Below are positions 27,612 to 37,700 of a DNA stretch of 64,000 nucleotides, in pieces. The stretch's first letter is position 1. Each line of letters opens with the position of its first letter. The stretch is from positions 40,631 through 104,630 of the forward strand of contig NZ_BLJI01000015.1 of NCBI RefSeq assembly GCF_017312365.1, in the 5' to 3' direction. The notes beneath the pieces are model-generated. The model had not been told where the DNA came from and made no database searches. It was given only the letters and a program-made list of their open reading frames with translations. Made by a program: the position numbers and the translations under genes. This DNA comes from Chroococcus sp. FPU101 (GTDB lineage: Bacteria > Cyanobacteriota > Cyanobacteriia > Cyanobacteriales > Microcystaceae).

Positions 27612-28901
27612 TTAACGTAGCTTGTCAATTGTTAGATGTATTCCATAATAACCTGCTAACTCGTGAAATATTTGACGAATTTGCTCATTTTGTATCTCTT
27701 TTGGAGCTTTAATACCGATCAGAACTAACTCATCTCCTTCTTGAATATCAGCGTTAGTCAGAGGAACTCCTTTTGGGGTTAAATAGCATATTAGATCAGG
27801 CCCCATCACTAAAGGCTCAAGTTTATTGCTTTGCCATGCAATCAAATTTTCATTTTTGTAAAGAATTCGAACTTGGATGTTATCCTTTTCAAGAATGACG
27901 ATCCCTTCCATAAAACCAGATTGGACTTTTTTGGGTAGTATTTTAGTAATTATTCCTTGAAAAATCTTGTAAGCCGATTTTTGTTTAGAAGTGTCAGAGT
28001 TCGCGTTTAAAAAATCAAGAGCAGCCTCTACTGGATCTCTTCCTTGCATTTTTGCTTTACGTAAAATTGAGCCTAATGACTGTGCCTTGCTTAACGTACC
28101 AGGAATAATCGGCTTTTTCGTTTTTAAGGTTTGACCAGTCATGGCATAAGTAGCCAGAAGTCCATAATTATTAAATTCTTCTAAGGAGACAATTTTTCTA
28201 ACCAGTTGCTCAAAAGCTTTTACTTCATAAGAATTAAGTAGCATTTCTATTTCTTTGCCATCAAAACGATTCATCGCAGTAGAAGTCTGGAGCGAACTCG
28301 TGCTAATTAAAACAGCAGGTTCAGGGGAGATATCGGAAAAAGCATAAGTTGTCATGTTCAATTGAGGAACTGATCTACCTGCTCCACAACCATTAATCAA
28401 ACGGATTTTTTTAATTGCTGCTACTAATATAGCAACTAGAACATTGCCTGCTCCTGTTTCGATGGCTAAAGAAAAAGAAAATTTATTATTTTTTAGATTT
28501 AAAGCTTTTTCTAAAAGCTCAAAAGGCTTGCTCAAAAGCCTAACTAATTCAGATACATCGAGTGAAGAATTATTAGATAAGGGTTGACTTTCCAGACAGC
28601 TTTCAAGATAATTAAGTGCGGCTGGATTAAGTAAGACCGTATTATGAACGCCCAAAGCCAGAGAATTTTGCGATGACATAGCAAATTCATCAGTAGATGA
28701 AGGAGGAGCACCGACAGCAGCAACAACAGCACCCCATTCTTGATCATTCACCTCTTGGATGTCGATCAGTTCAATAGGAGGAAACTGCTTTAACAACTCG
28801 ACATATTTTAAAGCCAACTGAAGTGAACCACCTCCTCCACTGCCAAAAAAAGCTGCTCCATTTATTAGATCTGTTAATTCTTCTGCGCCTAGTTTCTGCA
28901 T
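27612..28901 (-). CDS. DUF917 (S-methyl-thiohydantoin desulfurase-like) family protein
   Basis: A 429-residue cytoplasmic protein. The N-terminal FFGSGGGGSLQLALKYVELL (about 18-37) and AAVGAPPSS are hallmarks of DUF917, a family that often pairs with hydantoinase/oxoprolinase genes and was renamed after S-methyl thiohydantoin desulfurase (recall). MTGQTLKTKKPIIPGTLSKAQ (about 254-274) and a C-terminal small domain (LICYLTPKGVPLTNADIQEGDE) also fit. No hydantoinase is adjacent; instead the gene diverges from a Nif11 peptide gene and a methyltransferase cluster 110 bp away. The cyanobacterial role is unknown. Confidence 0.78.
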   Translation of the reverse strand: MQKLGAEELTDLINGAAFFGSGGGGSLQLALKYVELLKQFPPIELIDIQEVNDQEWGAVVAAVGAPPSSTDEFAMSSQNSLALGVHNTVLLNPAALNYLESCLESQPLSNNSSLDVSELVRLLSKPFELLEKALNLKNNKFSFSLAIETGAGNVLVAILVAAIKKIRLINGCGAGRSVPQLNMTTYAFSDISPEPAVLISTSSLQTSTAMNRFDGKEIEMLLNSYEVKAFEQLVRKIVSLEEFNNYGLLATYAMTGQTLKTKKPIIPGTLSKAQSLGSILRKAKMQGRDPVEAALDFLNANSDTSKQKSAYKIFQGIITKILPKKVQSGFMEGIVILEKDNIQVRILYKNENLIAWQSNKLEPLVMGPDLICYLTPKGVPLTNADIQEGDELVLIGIKAPKEIQNEQIRQIFHELAGYYGIHLTIDKLR

Positions 28902-28970
28902 AAAAAACGTCTCTCGCCATCAAAAATGTGTTTTTTGTTTAAAAAACTATGTTTTTTTAAAATTAACGCA

Positions 28971-28976
28971 TATAAT
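28971..28976 (+). promoter_or_regulatory. Candidate -10 element (TATAAT) for the Nif11 gene cluster
   Basis: A perfect TATAAT lies 36 bases before the chosen Nif11 ATG, in the 110-base divergent gap. No convincing -35 is seen at 17 bases upstream, so the assignment is tentative. Confidence 0.35.
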
Positions 28977-29011
28977 GACATATATTGTTCTTAGTTACTA
29001 AAAAATTAAGT

Positions 29012-29236
29012 ATGTCTAAAGAAAGTTTAAAAGAATTCCAAAAATTGTTTTTACAGTCACCTAAGTTACAAGAAGAATTAAAAGCGGTTAAAGATCAAGA
29101 GCAGTTTCTGTGTTTAGCTGTTGAGCGAGGAAAAGAAAATGGATATGAGTTCACAACCCAAGATATTAAGGATCTTTTGACAGAAGAAGCAATTAATGAT
29201 TTTACTGGTAATACACCACCACAAGAAGTTTACTAA
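29012..29236 (+). CDS. Nif11-domain small protein (RiPP-leader-like)
   Basis: A 74-residue protein consisting almost wholly of a Nif11 domain: MSKESLKEFQKLFLQSPKLQ, then ELKAVKDQEQFLCLAVERGK and GYEFTTQDIKDLL. Nif11 domains serve as leader peptides of many cyanobacterial modified peptides (N11P) but also occur in non-precursor proteins. After the domain only about 17 residues remain (TEEAINDFTGNTPPQEVY), with no GG or GA cleavage motif and no Cys, Ser-rich core, so a classical precursor is doubtful. I start at the ATG with MSKESL; an in-frame TTG 27 bases earlier would add nine atypical residues. It is first in a same-strand series with the next three genes. Confidence 0.82.
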   Translation: MSKESLKEFQKLFLQSPKLQEELKAVKDQEQFLCLAVERGKENGYEFTTQDIKDLLTEEAINDFTGNTPPQEVY

Positions 29237-29276
29237 GTAGCTGAACTAAAGCCGAACAAGATAAGTAAACATACTT

Positions 29277-30314
29277 ATGACGAAATCAATGGTAGATTAT
29301 CTCAGAGTTGTAACTCCTTATCTAGACTCTGAGTTATTTTCACTTAAATCTTTAGGTGAAATTCAAAAAATAGCAAAGTACTTACCGCACTCTTCTTTAG
29401 CTGGTTTTGAATGTCGCCTAGGAGAAAGCCAAACTAAAGTAGATTTCCAAATTAGTGTTAACCCACACTCATTCAAGATAACCAAAGAGTTTATGGAATC
29501 TTCAACATGGAAAAAAATCTTAAATTTTTTTCAAGATTTGCAGATGTCATTTTTGTTGAAGGAACAAATTAAGAGAATTGGTTTAGAATTCGATTTGCCT
29601 AATGATCAGCCTTGGGTTCTGCCTATTCCTTGTATTTTTTTTCATCTGAATCCACTATCTATAGATGAGACTCAAGCTCTTATAATACTGATTTTAAAAT
29701 CGCTGGATTATGAATACTCCTCATCCCTCCAGCATAATTTACAAACTTGTTATAATTCTTTGCCTAACGGTGCAAACATTAAATATGTTGGCCTAATGCT
29801 ATCTCGTTCCAATCAAGCACTTAGAATTATCATTAACGGCCTTGTCAATGAGCAGTTAATACAATATTTAGAAAAAATTGGCTGGTCAGCATCAACCGAG
29901 CCTTTATATAAATTAGTATCACAGCTTACTCTATTCTCAGACATGATTGCTTTGGCACTAGATGTTGGCAAGACTATACAACCTAAGATTGGACTAGAGT
30001 GTTTTATTAATAAAAGTCCCTCGGAAGATCCGCGCTGGAATCTATTGTTAGATTATTTAGTTGAACAGAGATTATGTACCTTAGCCAAGCATCAAGCAAT
30101 ATTAGCTTGGCCTGGAATATGTATGAAATCTGATCATCCAGATTTATGGCCAAGTAACCTACTTTGGGGTGATCGTTTTGTTAATTCTCAAGGAGTGAGT
30201 GTCTTTTGGAGAAAAATCAGTCACATTAAGTTATCTTATCATTCAAGTCTTCCACTAGAAGCAAAAGCTTATTTAGCTTTTGGACATTCTTGGTTAACTG
30301 TCATTACCCCCTAA
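29277..30314 (+). CDS. Unrecognised 345-residue protein in the Nif11/methyltransferase cluster
   Basis: No family I can name. It has no signal peptide, and no clear transmembrane span. Notable stretches are LAGFECRLGESQTKVDF near 42-58, WVLPIPCIFFHLNPLS near 113-128, LDVGKTIQPKIGLECFINKS near 228-247, LLLDYLVEQRLCTLAKHQAI near 257-276 and a C-terminal WRKISHIKLSYHS. The repeated FEC/LECF motifs look like two halves of a pseudo-symmetric beta-rich fold, as in ABBA prenyltransferases, but this is speculation. It starts 40 bases after the Nif11 gene and is followed within about 50 bases by the methyltransferase, implying one operon. Confidence 0.7.
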   Translation: MTKSMVDYLRVVTPYLDSELFSLKSLGEIQKIAKYLPHSSLAGFECRLGESQTKVDFQISVNPHSFKITKEFMESSTWKKILNFFQDLQMSFLLKEQIKRIGLEFDLPNDQPWVLPIPCIFFHLNPLSIDETQALIILILKSLDYEYSSSLQHNLQTCYNSLPNGANIKYVGLMLSRSNQALRIIINGLVNEQLIQYLEKIGWSASTEPLYKLVSQLTLFSDMIALALDVGKTIQPKIGLECFINKSPSEDPRWNLLLDYLVEQRLCTLAKHQAILAWPGICMKSDHPDLWPSNLLWGDRFVNSQGVSVFWRKISHIKLSYHSSLPLEAKAYLAFGHSWLTVITP

Positions 30315-30362
30315 AACAGATCGGGTTTGTTTAAATACAATATTTTTAACTCTAGAAAAGCT

Positions 30363-31160
30363 ATGAAAGATCAAATTTCTGAATATCTAACTAAAGTAAC
30401 TGATTATTATGATCGTATGAATGCCATCATTCTCAAACACGTAGGTGCAACTTATCAGTCGTGCTTACTTAAAGATGAGTTTAATGATCAGGATACATAT
30501 CGTGCAACTAATATTTATTGTGCTACTCAAGCAGGTATCCAACCTAGACATTATATTCTCGACGCGGGTTGTGGTGTTTGTGGGCCTAGTATTGATATTG
30601 CTCAAGCCTTTGAAGGTGTAAGAATTGAGGCTATTACTTTATCTTCAGCACAAGCCGATACCGCCAAATATTTGATCAAGCAAGCTAATTTATCTAATCA
30701 GATACAAACACACATTGGTGATTTTCATCATTTGCCTTTTTCAGACAAAACGTTTGACATTGTGTTATTTTTAGAGTCTATAGGATATTCTTATAACCTT
30801 TTGCATCTGCTAAAGGAGGTCTATCGCGTTCTGAAACCTGGAGGGATTATTTATATTAAAGAACCTTTTAGTAAAGAACCACCTTTATCGAAAGAAGAAC
30901 AGAAAGAAATAGAAGCAGTAAATGATATTTATATTTATCATGTTACACCAATGAGTTTAATTGCTGATTTATTAGAAAAAGCTGGTTTTCAATCAATCTC
31001 TTGCCGTAACCTCAGCAATAGCTTTAGCATCAAGATGTATGGTCAGGCAATGGTTGAGTACAAATATGGTTTCCCTTTTTTAACTGATTTTGGTAAGCAT
31101 CACTTTTACCCTTTTCAGATTTTTCCATTATTTCTTGGAGATATAAAAGCATATAAATAA
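30363..31160 (+). CDS. Class I SAM-dependent methyltransferase
   Basis: A Rossmann-fold methyltransferase of the small-molecule (UbiE/Coq5-like, Methyltransf_11) type. Motif I is ILDAGCGVCGPSIDIAQAF (about 63-81), unusual in having a second Cys in place of the common xGG. Motif II acidic end is IEAITLSSAQA, motif IV DIVLFLESIGY, and post-motif VLKPGGIIYIKEP. The C-terminal 60 residues are aromatic and probably form a substrate lid. I prefer ATG 30363 (MKDQISEYLTKVTDYYDRMN) over a TTG 36 bases upstream, as an AGAAAAG precedes it. Acceptor unknown; by position it could act on the product of the preceding genes. Confidence 0.85.
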   Translation: MKDQISEYLTKVTDYYDRMNAIILKHVGATYQSCLLKDEFNDQDTYRATNIYCATQAGIQPRHYILDAGCGVCGPSIDIAQAFEGVRIEAITLSSAQADTAKYLIKQANLSNQIQTHIGDFHHLPFSDKTFDIVLFLESIGYSYNLLHLLKEVYRVLKPGGIIYIKEPFSKEPPLSKEEQKEIEAVNDIYIYHVTPMSLIADLLEKAGFQSISCRNLSNSFSIKMYGQAMVEYKYGFPFLTDFGKHHFYPFQIFPLFLGDIKAYK

Positions 31161-31172
31161 AATTAAATTAAT

Positions 31173-33683
31173 ATGAAATTATTTTTAAAAAATTCATCAA
31201 AATTGTTAAAAATCACTATTTTTGTTATTATTCTTTATTTTTTAGAGCAGAAAAATTCAAATGCTCAAATTATTCCCGATCAAACTCTTCCAATTAATTC
31301 TAGAATTAACCTTGAAGGTGATACAACTAAAGTTAATGGTGGTACTTTAGCTGGAAAAAATTTATTTCATAGTTTTGAGCAATTTTCTATTATTACAGGC
31401 TCTTTAGTATGGTTTAATAACGCCCAGTCGGTTGAAAACATTATTAGCCGTATTACGGGTAGTAATGTCTCAGTAATTGATGGGTTAATTCGAGCCAATG
31501 GCACTGCTAATCTATTTTTACTTAATCCTAATGGAATTATCTTTGGCCCTAATGCTTCTCTAAATATAGGAGGCTCTTTTCTTGCTACTACAGCGAACAG
31601 TATTCAATTTGCTGATGGCAATAAATTTAGTACGATTAATGCTAGTCAAACTCCACTATTATCGGTAAATTTACCTGTAAGCTTGCGATTTGGTATGAAT
31701 CCAAAACCTATTGTTGTACAGGGAACGGGTCATACTCTAGGCGGTGGATTTTTTGCTCCCTTGACAAGAGATCCTCAAAATACTGGATTAAAAGTTCGTC
31801 CGACAAAAACTTTAGCCTTAATAGGAGGTGAACTAAACCTATCAGGAGGGTCTTTAATAGCAGAGGGAGGACGGATTGAACTAGGAAGTGTCAGTTTTGG
31901 TAATGTCAGTCTTCTTCAAACAGCAGAAAGTTTAACTTTAGGCTATGGAAATATAGACTATTTTCAAGATATTCATCTGTCTCAAAAAGCCCTATTAGAT
32001 GCAAGTAGTGATTCTTTTATGACAAATGGGGGGACTATCCAAATCCAAGGTAGAAATATATCTCTAGCAGATGGCTCATTAGGATTGATTCAAAATTTGG
32101 GTCTTCAATCAGCAGGTAATATTAATATAAGAGCCTTAGAATCCTTAACTCTTATTGGCACTACTGCCGATGGAAAAATTCCAAGTAGTTTAGTAAATGA
32201 GACAGTTAGAGGTAAAGGAGGTAATATTTCGATTGTTACTAAACAGTTAAATTTGCAGAATGCAGGACAAATTGGTACAAGAACTTTTAGTCAGAACACT
32301 TTAGATATAAGTGGAAATATAGATTTATCTGTTTCTGAGGCTATCAAAGTAATTGGATTCTCATATATTAATCCAAGTTTTCTTAGCAATATCAGTGCAA
32401 CATCCTTTCTGGCGGCAAAAGCTGGAGATATACAAATTTCAACTAGACAAATGAGCCTTGTTAATGGAGGTTTTATCTCTTCTGGAACTTTAGGTACTGG
32501 TGATGGTGGAAATCTTAATGTTACGGCAGAAGCTATCAATTTGATAGGAATAAATCCATTTACTTTGTTTCCTAGTAGTTTAGGATCTTCTACTTTAAGT
32601 ATTGGCAATTCTGGTAATTTAACCATTAACACATCTACTTTATATATTCACGATGGAGCAACTATCTCGGCTTCTACTGGAGCCTATGGAAATGCGGGAA
32701 ATGTTATTATTAATGCTTCTCGAAGTATAGAGATTAGTGGTAGAAACATTGCAAGTTTTAATCCTAGTTCAATAATTTCAGCCGCTCCTATTCAACCAAT
32801 TGAACTTCAACAATTATTTAGACTTCCTGCAATTCCCACGGGAAATTCTGGAAATGTAATTATTAATACTGGTCACCTAAGTATTATTGATAAAGCTCAA
32901 GTTAATGTTCGTAATGATGGCCCAAGTAATGCAGGTAACTTAATACTTAATGCAAATTCGCTTTTTTTATCTCATCAAGGAGAAATCAGTGCATCATCAG
33001 TATCTGGAGTAGAGGGAGATATTACGTTAAATATACAAGATGTTTTACTGCTAAGTAACAATAGTCAAATCACTAATACTGCTGCGGGTACTGGTAATGG
33101 AGGTAACATTAAAATCGATACTAGCTTCCTCATAGGCACAGGAAATAGTGATATTACTGCTAATTCGCGAAGTGGTCGAGGTGGAGCGATTAATATTAAT
33201 GCACGAGGAGCGCTTGGATTTTCTGTTCAAGATAAGCGGTTGACTTTAGGTAACGATATCACTGCATTTTCCGAACAGGGTGCTGATCTAAGTGGTACTG
33301 TAGAACTAAATACGCCAGAAATTGATCCCAGTCAAGGATTAATCAAATTTCCCGAAACCATAATTAATCCAACTACTTTAGTGGCTCAAAATCCCTGTCA
33401 ACAAAGGAGAAAAAGCGGATTAACGATTACTGGACGAGGTGGGTTGCCTCCTAGCATCAACGAAAATTCTGATAGTAGTGCAATTCAAGTCGATTTAGTC
33501 GAACCAGTACCCTCACAAACTCGACAAACTGAACAAACCACAATTCCCACACCTACAACCCCTGAACCTGCTCAAGGATGGATTTTTAATAATAAAGGTG
33601 AGGTGATTTTGACGGCTTATAATCCTACTGTGACTGAATCCCAACATTTACGAGAAGAATCGCTGATTTGTCCTACACCCTAA
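31173..33683 (+). CDS. Two-partner-secretion exoprotein (filamentous-haemagglutinin N-terminal domain)
   Basis: An 836-residue secreted beta-helical protein. Signal peptide at about 1-31 (ends KNSNAQ). The TPS secretion domain covers about 32-260 with the conserved NPNGIIFGPNASLNIGGSF and an N-terminal INLEGDT. Then come repeated N/G/S-rich GNSGNLTINTS and GNAGNVIINAS-type coils (about 290-690). A Pro/Thr-rich linker (PTPTTPEPAQ) and the terminal WIFNNKGEVILTAYNP are common in cyanobacterial members. A TpsB outer-membrane transporter is needed for export but is not in the window. It starts 12 bases after the methyltransferase, so it may be in the same transcript. Function: adhesin or surface protein (inference). 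Confidence 0.9.
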   Translation: MKLFLKNSSKLLKITIFVIILYFLEQKNSNAQIIPDQTLPINSRINLEGDTTKVNGGTLAGKNLFHSFEQFSIITGSLVWFNNAQSVENIISRITGSNVSVIDGLIRANGTANLFLLNPNGIIFGPNASLNIGGSFLATTANSIQFADGNKFSTINASQTPLLSVNLPVSLRFGMNPKPIVVQGTGHTLGGGFFAPLTRDPQNTGLKVRPTKTLALIGGELNLSGGSLIAEGGRIELGSVSFGNVSLLQTAESLTLGYGNIDYFQDIHLSQKALLDASSDSFMTNGGTIQIQGRNISLADGSLGLIQNLGLQSAGNINIRALESLTLIGTTADGKIPSSLVNETVRGKGGNISIVTKQLNLQNAGQIGTRTFSQNTLDISGNIDLSVSEAIKVIGFSYINPSFLSNISATSFLAAKAGDIQISTRQMSLVNGGFISSGTLGTGDGGNLNVTAEAINLIGINPFTLFPSSLGSSTLSIGNSGNLTINTSTLYIHDGATISASTGAYGNAGNVIINASRSIEISGRNIASFNPSSIISAAPIQPIELQQLFRLPAIPTGNSGNVIINTGHLSIIDKAQVNVRNDGPSNAGNLILNANSLFLSHQGEISASSVSGVEGDITLNIQDVLLLSNNSQITNTAAGTGNGGNIKIDTSFLIGTGNSDITANSRSGRGGAININARGALGFSVQDKRLTLGNDITAFSEQGADLSGTVELNTPEIDPSQGLIKFPETIINPTTLVAQNPCQQRRKSGLTITGRGGLPPSINENSDSSAIQVDLVEPVPSQTRQTEQTTIPTPTTPEPAQGWIFNNKGEVILTAYNPTVTESQHLREESLICPTP

Positions 33684-33745
33684 ATCAAGTGAAAAAGAAT
33701 AGAAATGGTAGGATCTAAAGATATTCAAAGATTGCTCAATTTGAA

Positions 33746-34690
33746 ATGACTACGATTATTGAAATTCCTTTAGCTATTCTTTCCTTTATCTTCTACAAAA
33801 TCATTAAATTTATTATTGGCATTCTCTATACTATTTTCCTCTTCATTAAAAAAGATAAAGCCTCACAATGGCGGGTGTTATCCAGCGAAACTCTAGAAAC
33901 ATTTCTGAGTTTACCTGTTTTGATGACCAAAGGCCCGCGCTGGAATACTCACGCAATTATCGGAACGCTTGGCCCGTTTAAAGTACAAGAATCAATTTCT
34001 TTAGATTTGAATATTCTTAAAAAATCGGCTCAATCTTGGATTGTGGTTGTTTATAATTTTCCTGAATATGCAACGATTACTAATTTAGATTCCAATAAAA
34101 TTGATTCTCAAAAAGACTGGATTTCAATTCCAGTCCAATCGGGTTTATATAGTATCGGTTTACGCTATTATCATTGGTCAGATTCTTTGGAATTACCTAC
34201 GGTTAAAGTCGATGATCAGTTATTGGTCAAAGCGACAAGTATTTCGCCCAATGTCAATTATTTTTATAAAAACTTAATACAAAACAAAAATGGGTTTTAT
34301 CTCGCATTACATTATTATATTTTTACGATTTTAAAATACAGAAAATGGTTAGGCGAATCTTTTGTTAGACAAGAGTTTTTACCTGTTGGCGCACCCGATA
34401 CAGAATTTATTTATGGATATTTAGAAAAAGGCGAATTTTTAAACATCACTAGTCCTGCACTGCTGATTAATGACTATGATATTTATTTTACGAGATACGA
34501 TCGCTCTAGTCTCCCTTTAGATTGGTGTCAAATTAAAGATGAAACTCATCTGACTCAACCTACCGAAAATAATGGCTATTATTTATTGAGAATTCGACCC
34601 AAACCGTTAACAGAAATCAAAGATTTTTCAATTGGGTCGGAACTAGAACAGGATGATTTAATCAAAAAACTTAAATTGTCGTTAATTTAA
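33746..34690 (+). CDS. Membrane-anchored cyanobacterial protein (possibly DUF6208)
   Basis: A 314-residue protein with one long N-terminal hydrophobic segment (about 6-36) and a soluble remainder rich in aromatic residues (RYYHWSDSLELP, ALHYYIFTILKY, NGYYLLRIRPKP). The SIPVQSGLYSIGLRYYHW region is Ig-like in character. I recall a cyanobacterial family, DUF6208, with this layout but cannot verify it. It is 62 bp downstream of the exoprotein on the same strand and converges on gltS, separated by a bidirectional hairpin. Function unknown. Confidence 0.68.
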   Translation: MTTIIEIPLAILSFIFYKIIKFIIGILYTIFLFIKKDKASQWRVLSSETLETFLSLPVLMTKGPRWNTHAIIGTLGPFKVQESISLDLNILKKSAQSWIVVVYNFPEYATITNLDSNKIDSQKDWISIPVQSGLYSIGLRYYHWSDSLELPTVKVDDQLLVKATSISPNVNYFYKNLIQNKNGFYLALHYYIFTILKYRKWLGESFVRQEFLPVGAPDTEFIYGYLEKGEFLNITSPALLINDYDIYFTRYDRSSLPLDWCQIKDETHLTQPTENNGYYLLRIRPKPLTEIKDFSIGSELEQDDLIKKLKLSLI

Positions 34691-34691
34691 A

Positions 34692-34712
34692 GGGTGAGAT
34701 TAATTCCCACCC
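34692..34712. terminator. Bidirectional terminator between 33746-34690 and gltS
   Basis: GGGTGAGA-TTAAT-TCCCACCC gives an 8-bp stem with one mismatch-type pair, placed 2 bases after one stop and 12 bases before the convergent gltS stop. T/A-rich flanks occur on both sides. Confidence 0.7.
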
Positions 34713-34723
34713 TATTAAACGAA

Positions 34724-37700
34724 TTAAACAGAAGTTAAGGTTTTTTCCTCTTCTAGTTTAAAATCGGGATTTGTTTCTGGGCTATTCGCCTCACTTGGCG
34801 GTACTGCTTGCCAGAATTTAGGCAGATAGGTTGACCAATTTTCGAGGATCATTTTTCCTTTTTGGCTATTAGTACGAGCCACATGAGCTTCGATCAATCC
34901 TTTTAATTGTTCCTCACCTGCTGCGGTTTTAACCCGTTGAATTTTAATAATTTCGGGGTTAATTTTGTCAGTGAAAGAATCATCTTCATCAAGGAAGTAG
35001 CCGATACCGCCCGTCATCCCTGCACCAACATTACGCCCTACAGTACCGAGAACCACAATCACACCACCTGTCATATACTCACAACAGTGGTCGCCCGCGC
35101 CTTCGATGACCGCTTGTCCTTTCGAGTTACGAACTCCAAAACGCTCTCCTGCTCGTCCATTGGCATACAGAACACCACCCGTTGCACCATATAAACAAGT
35201 GTTGCCGATAATCACATTCAAAGAAGGATCATAAGTTGCTTCTTGATGCGGAACAATGACGATTTCTCCGCCATACATTCCTTTACCAACATAATCATTG
35301 GCTTCCCCTTCGAGAAACATTGACATCACTGGGAGATTAAACGCCCCAAAACTTTGACCCGCCGCGCCTTTGAATTTCAGGTTGATTTCGCCCGTCATGC
35401 CATCATTACCGTACTTCGAGGCAATAACACCTGCAATTCTGGCTCCTACAGTGCGATCGGTGTTGACTATTTTATATTCTTTAGTAACGGTACCATTAGA
35501 TTGAATAGCATTCTGAATATCTGGATCGGCAAGAATTTCATCGTCGAGAACTGGGCCGTTACTGTGAACTTCTTCGTGTCTTAACCAATGGCGATTTTCT
35601 TTCACATCTGGCCCTTTTAAGAGACAATCGAGGGATAATGATTCAGTTTTGGTTATTTTCACATCTTCTTTAGCTTTTAAGAGGTCACTACGTCCGATGA
35701 TTTTATCTAACGAACGATAACCGATTCTTGCTAGTAAAGAGCGTGTTTCTTGTGCGATGAAGTAGAAGAAATTTACCACGTGTTCGGGGGTTCCGCTAAA
35801 ACGTTGGCGTAGGCGTTCTTGTTGGGTAGCAACTCCGACTGGACAATTATTTGTATGACAAATACGCGCCATGATACAACCTTCGGCAATCATCGAGATG
35901 GAACCAAAGCCATATTCTTCGGCCCCCATTAATGCGGCCATCAGCACATCCCATCCTGTTTTTAGTCCGCCGTCAGCCCGTAATATGACCCGTTCACGCA
36001 GTTGATTTTCCATCAAGAGGCGATGTACTTCAGTTACCCCAAGTTCCCAAGGCCCGCCCGCGTGTTTGATACTCGATAAGGGTGAGGCTCCAGTTCCGCC
36101 ATCATGTCCCGAAATCTGAATAATATCGGCGTTGGCTTTAGCGACACCTGCGGCTACGGTTCCGATACCAATTTCGGCGACGAGTTTGACCGATACTTGG
36201 GCTTTGGGGTTAATTTGATGAAGGTCAAAGATCAACTGAGCAAGATCTTCAATTGAATAGATATCGTGATGAGGTGGCGGAGAAATCAGGGAAACACCTG
36301 GTTTAGAACGCCGTAACATGGCGATGTATGGGCTGACTTTAGGCCCTGGCAGTTGTCCACCTTCACCTGGTTTCGCCCCTTGAGCCATTTTGATTTCGAG
36401 TTGTTTGGCACTCATCAGATATTCTGGGGTTACGCCAAATCGTCCAGAAGCAATTTGTTTAATGGCAGAACTGGCGATATCTCCGTTTCTTAATCCTTTA
36501 AGATGGGGGAAGATTTGAGAACGACCGTTTTCATCGACATCTGAAAGGGTGATGTAACGGGTGGGATCTTCGCCGCCTTCTCCTGAGTTGGATTTCCCGC
36601 CTAAACGGTTCATGGCGATCGCTAGTGTTTCATGAGCTTCTCTGGATAAGGCTCCTAGTGACATCCCACCCGTACAGAAACGAGCAACGATTTTTTCAAT
36701 GGGTTCGACTTCTTCAATGGGGATGGCTGGGCGATCGCTATTAAGATCAAGTAAGTCTCTTAAAGCGGTAACAGGACGATTTTCTAGATACTTGTGATAG
36801 AGTTCATAGTGATCGTAGGCTTCGGCGTTGGCTCCATTGGCTCCAATTTTATAAGTGGCGACGGCTTTGTGTAAAGATTTGGCCATTTCTGGTGAGTTCA
36901 TGTGATACTCACCGCCTGGACGATAGTTAACAAAGCCAAAGTTTTCGAGTTTTTTTGCGGTCAAGTTCGGAAAAGCGCGACTGTGGAAGTTAATCACTTC
37001 TTGGGCTACTTCAACTAAGCTTAAGCCTCCAACGCGGCTAGTCGTTCCATTGAAGGCTAAACGAATGACCTCGGCCGAAAGTCCAATGGCTTCAAAAATC
37101 TGTGCGCCTTGATAGGATGAGAGTAAAGAAATTCCCATTTTTGAGAGAATTTTCAGTAATCCTGCTTCGACTGAAACCCGATAGTTTGCTAAAGCTTTCT
37201 CAAGAGTGATGGTAGGGAGTTTGCCATTTTCCATCAGTTTTTGAGTTTTGGAGTCGTACCACCATGCTTTAATCGTTTCCCACGCCAGATACGGACAAAC
37301 GGCGGATGCTCCATAGCCTATTAAACAGGCGAAATGATGGGTACTCCAACATTGAGCGGTATCGACGACTAAAGAGGTCGAAAGACGTAAACCCGTACGG
37401 ATTAAGTGATGTTGAACGGCACCAACGGCTAAGAGAGGCGGAATGTAACTGGTATGTTCGCCGATGGTTTGACCCGCAGCACGATCGCTTAAGATTAAGA
37501 TTCTAGCCCCTGCTTTAACGGCTTTACTTGCTTGTTCGCATAGATTAGAAATTGCTGTTTCTAAGCCCTTTGGCCCACTGGTGAGATCATACAGAGTTGA
37601 TAATTCGACGGTTTTAAATGAAGAGGCTTTAATCGTATCTAGCTCGGCTTCATTTAGTACTGGTGTATTTAATTGCAAAACTTGAGCCGCTTCAGCACTC

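Noticed and set aside
28985..29011. TTG start nine codons upstream of the Nif11 gene
   Set aside because: Extra residues are atypical; Nif11 proteins usually start MSKES-like, exactly at ATG 29012.
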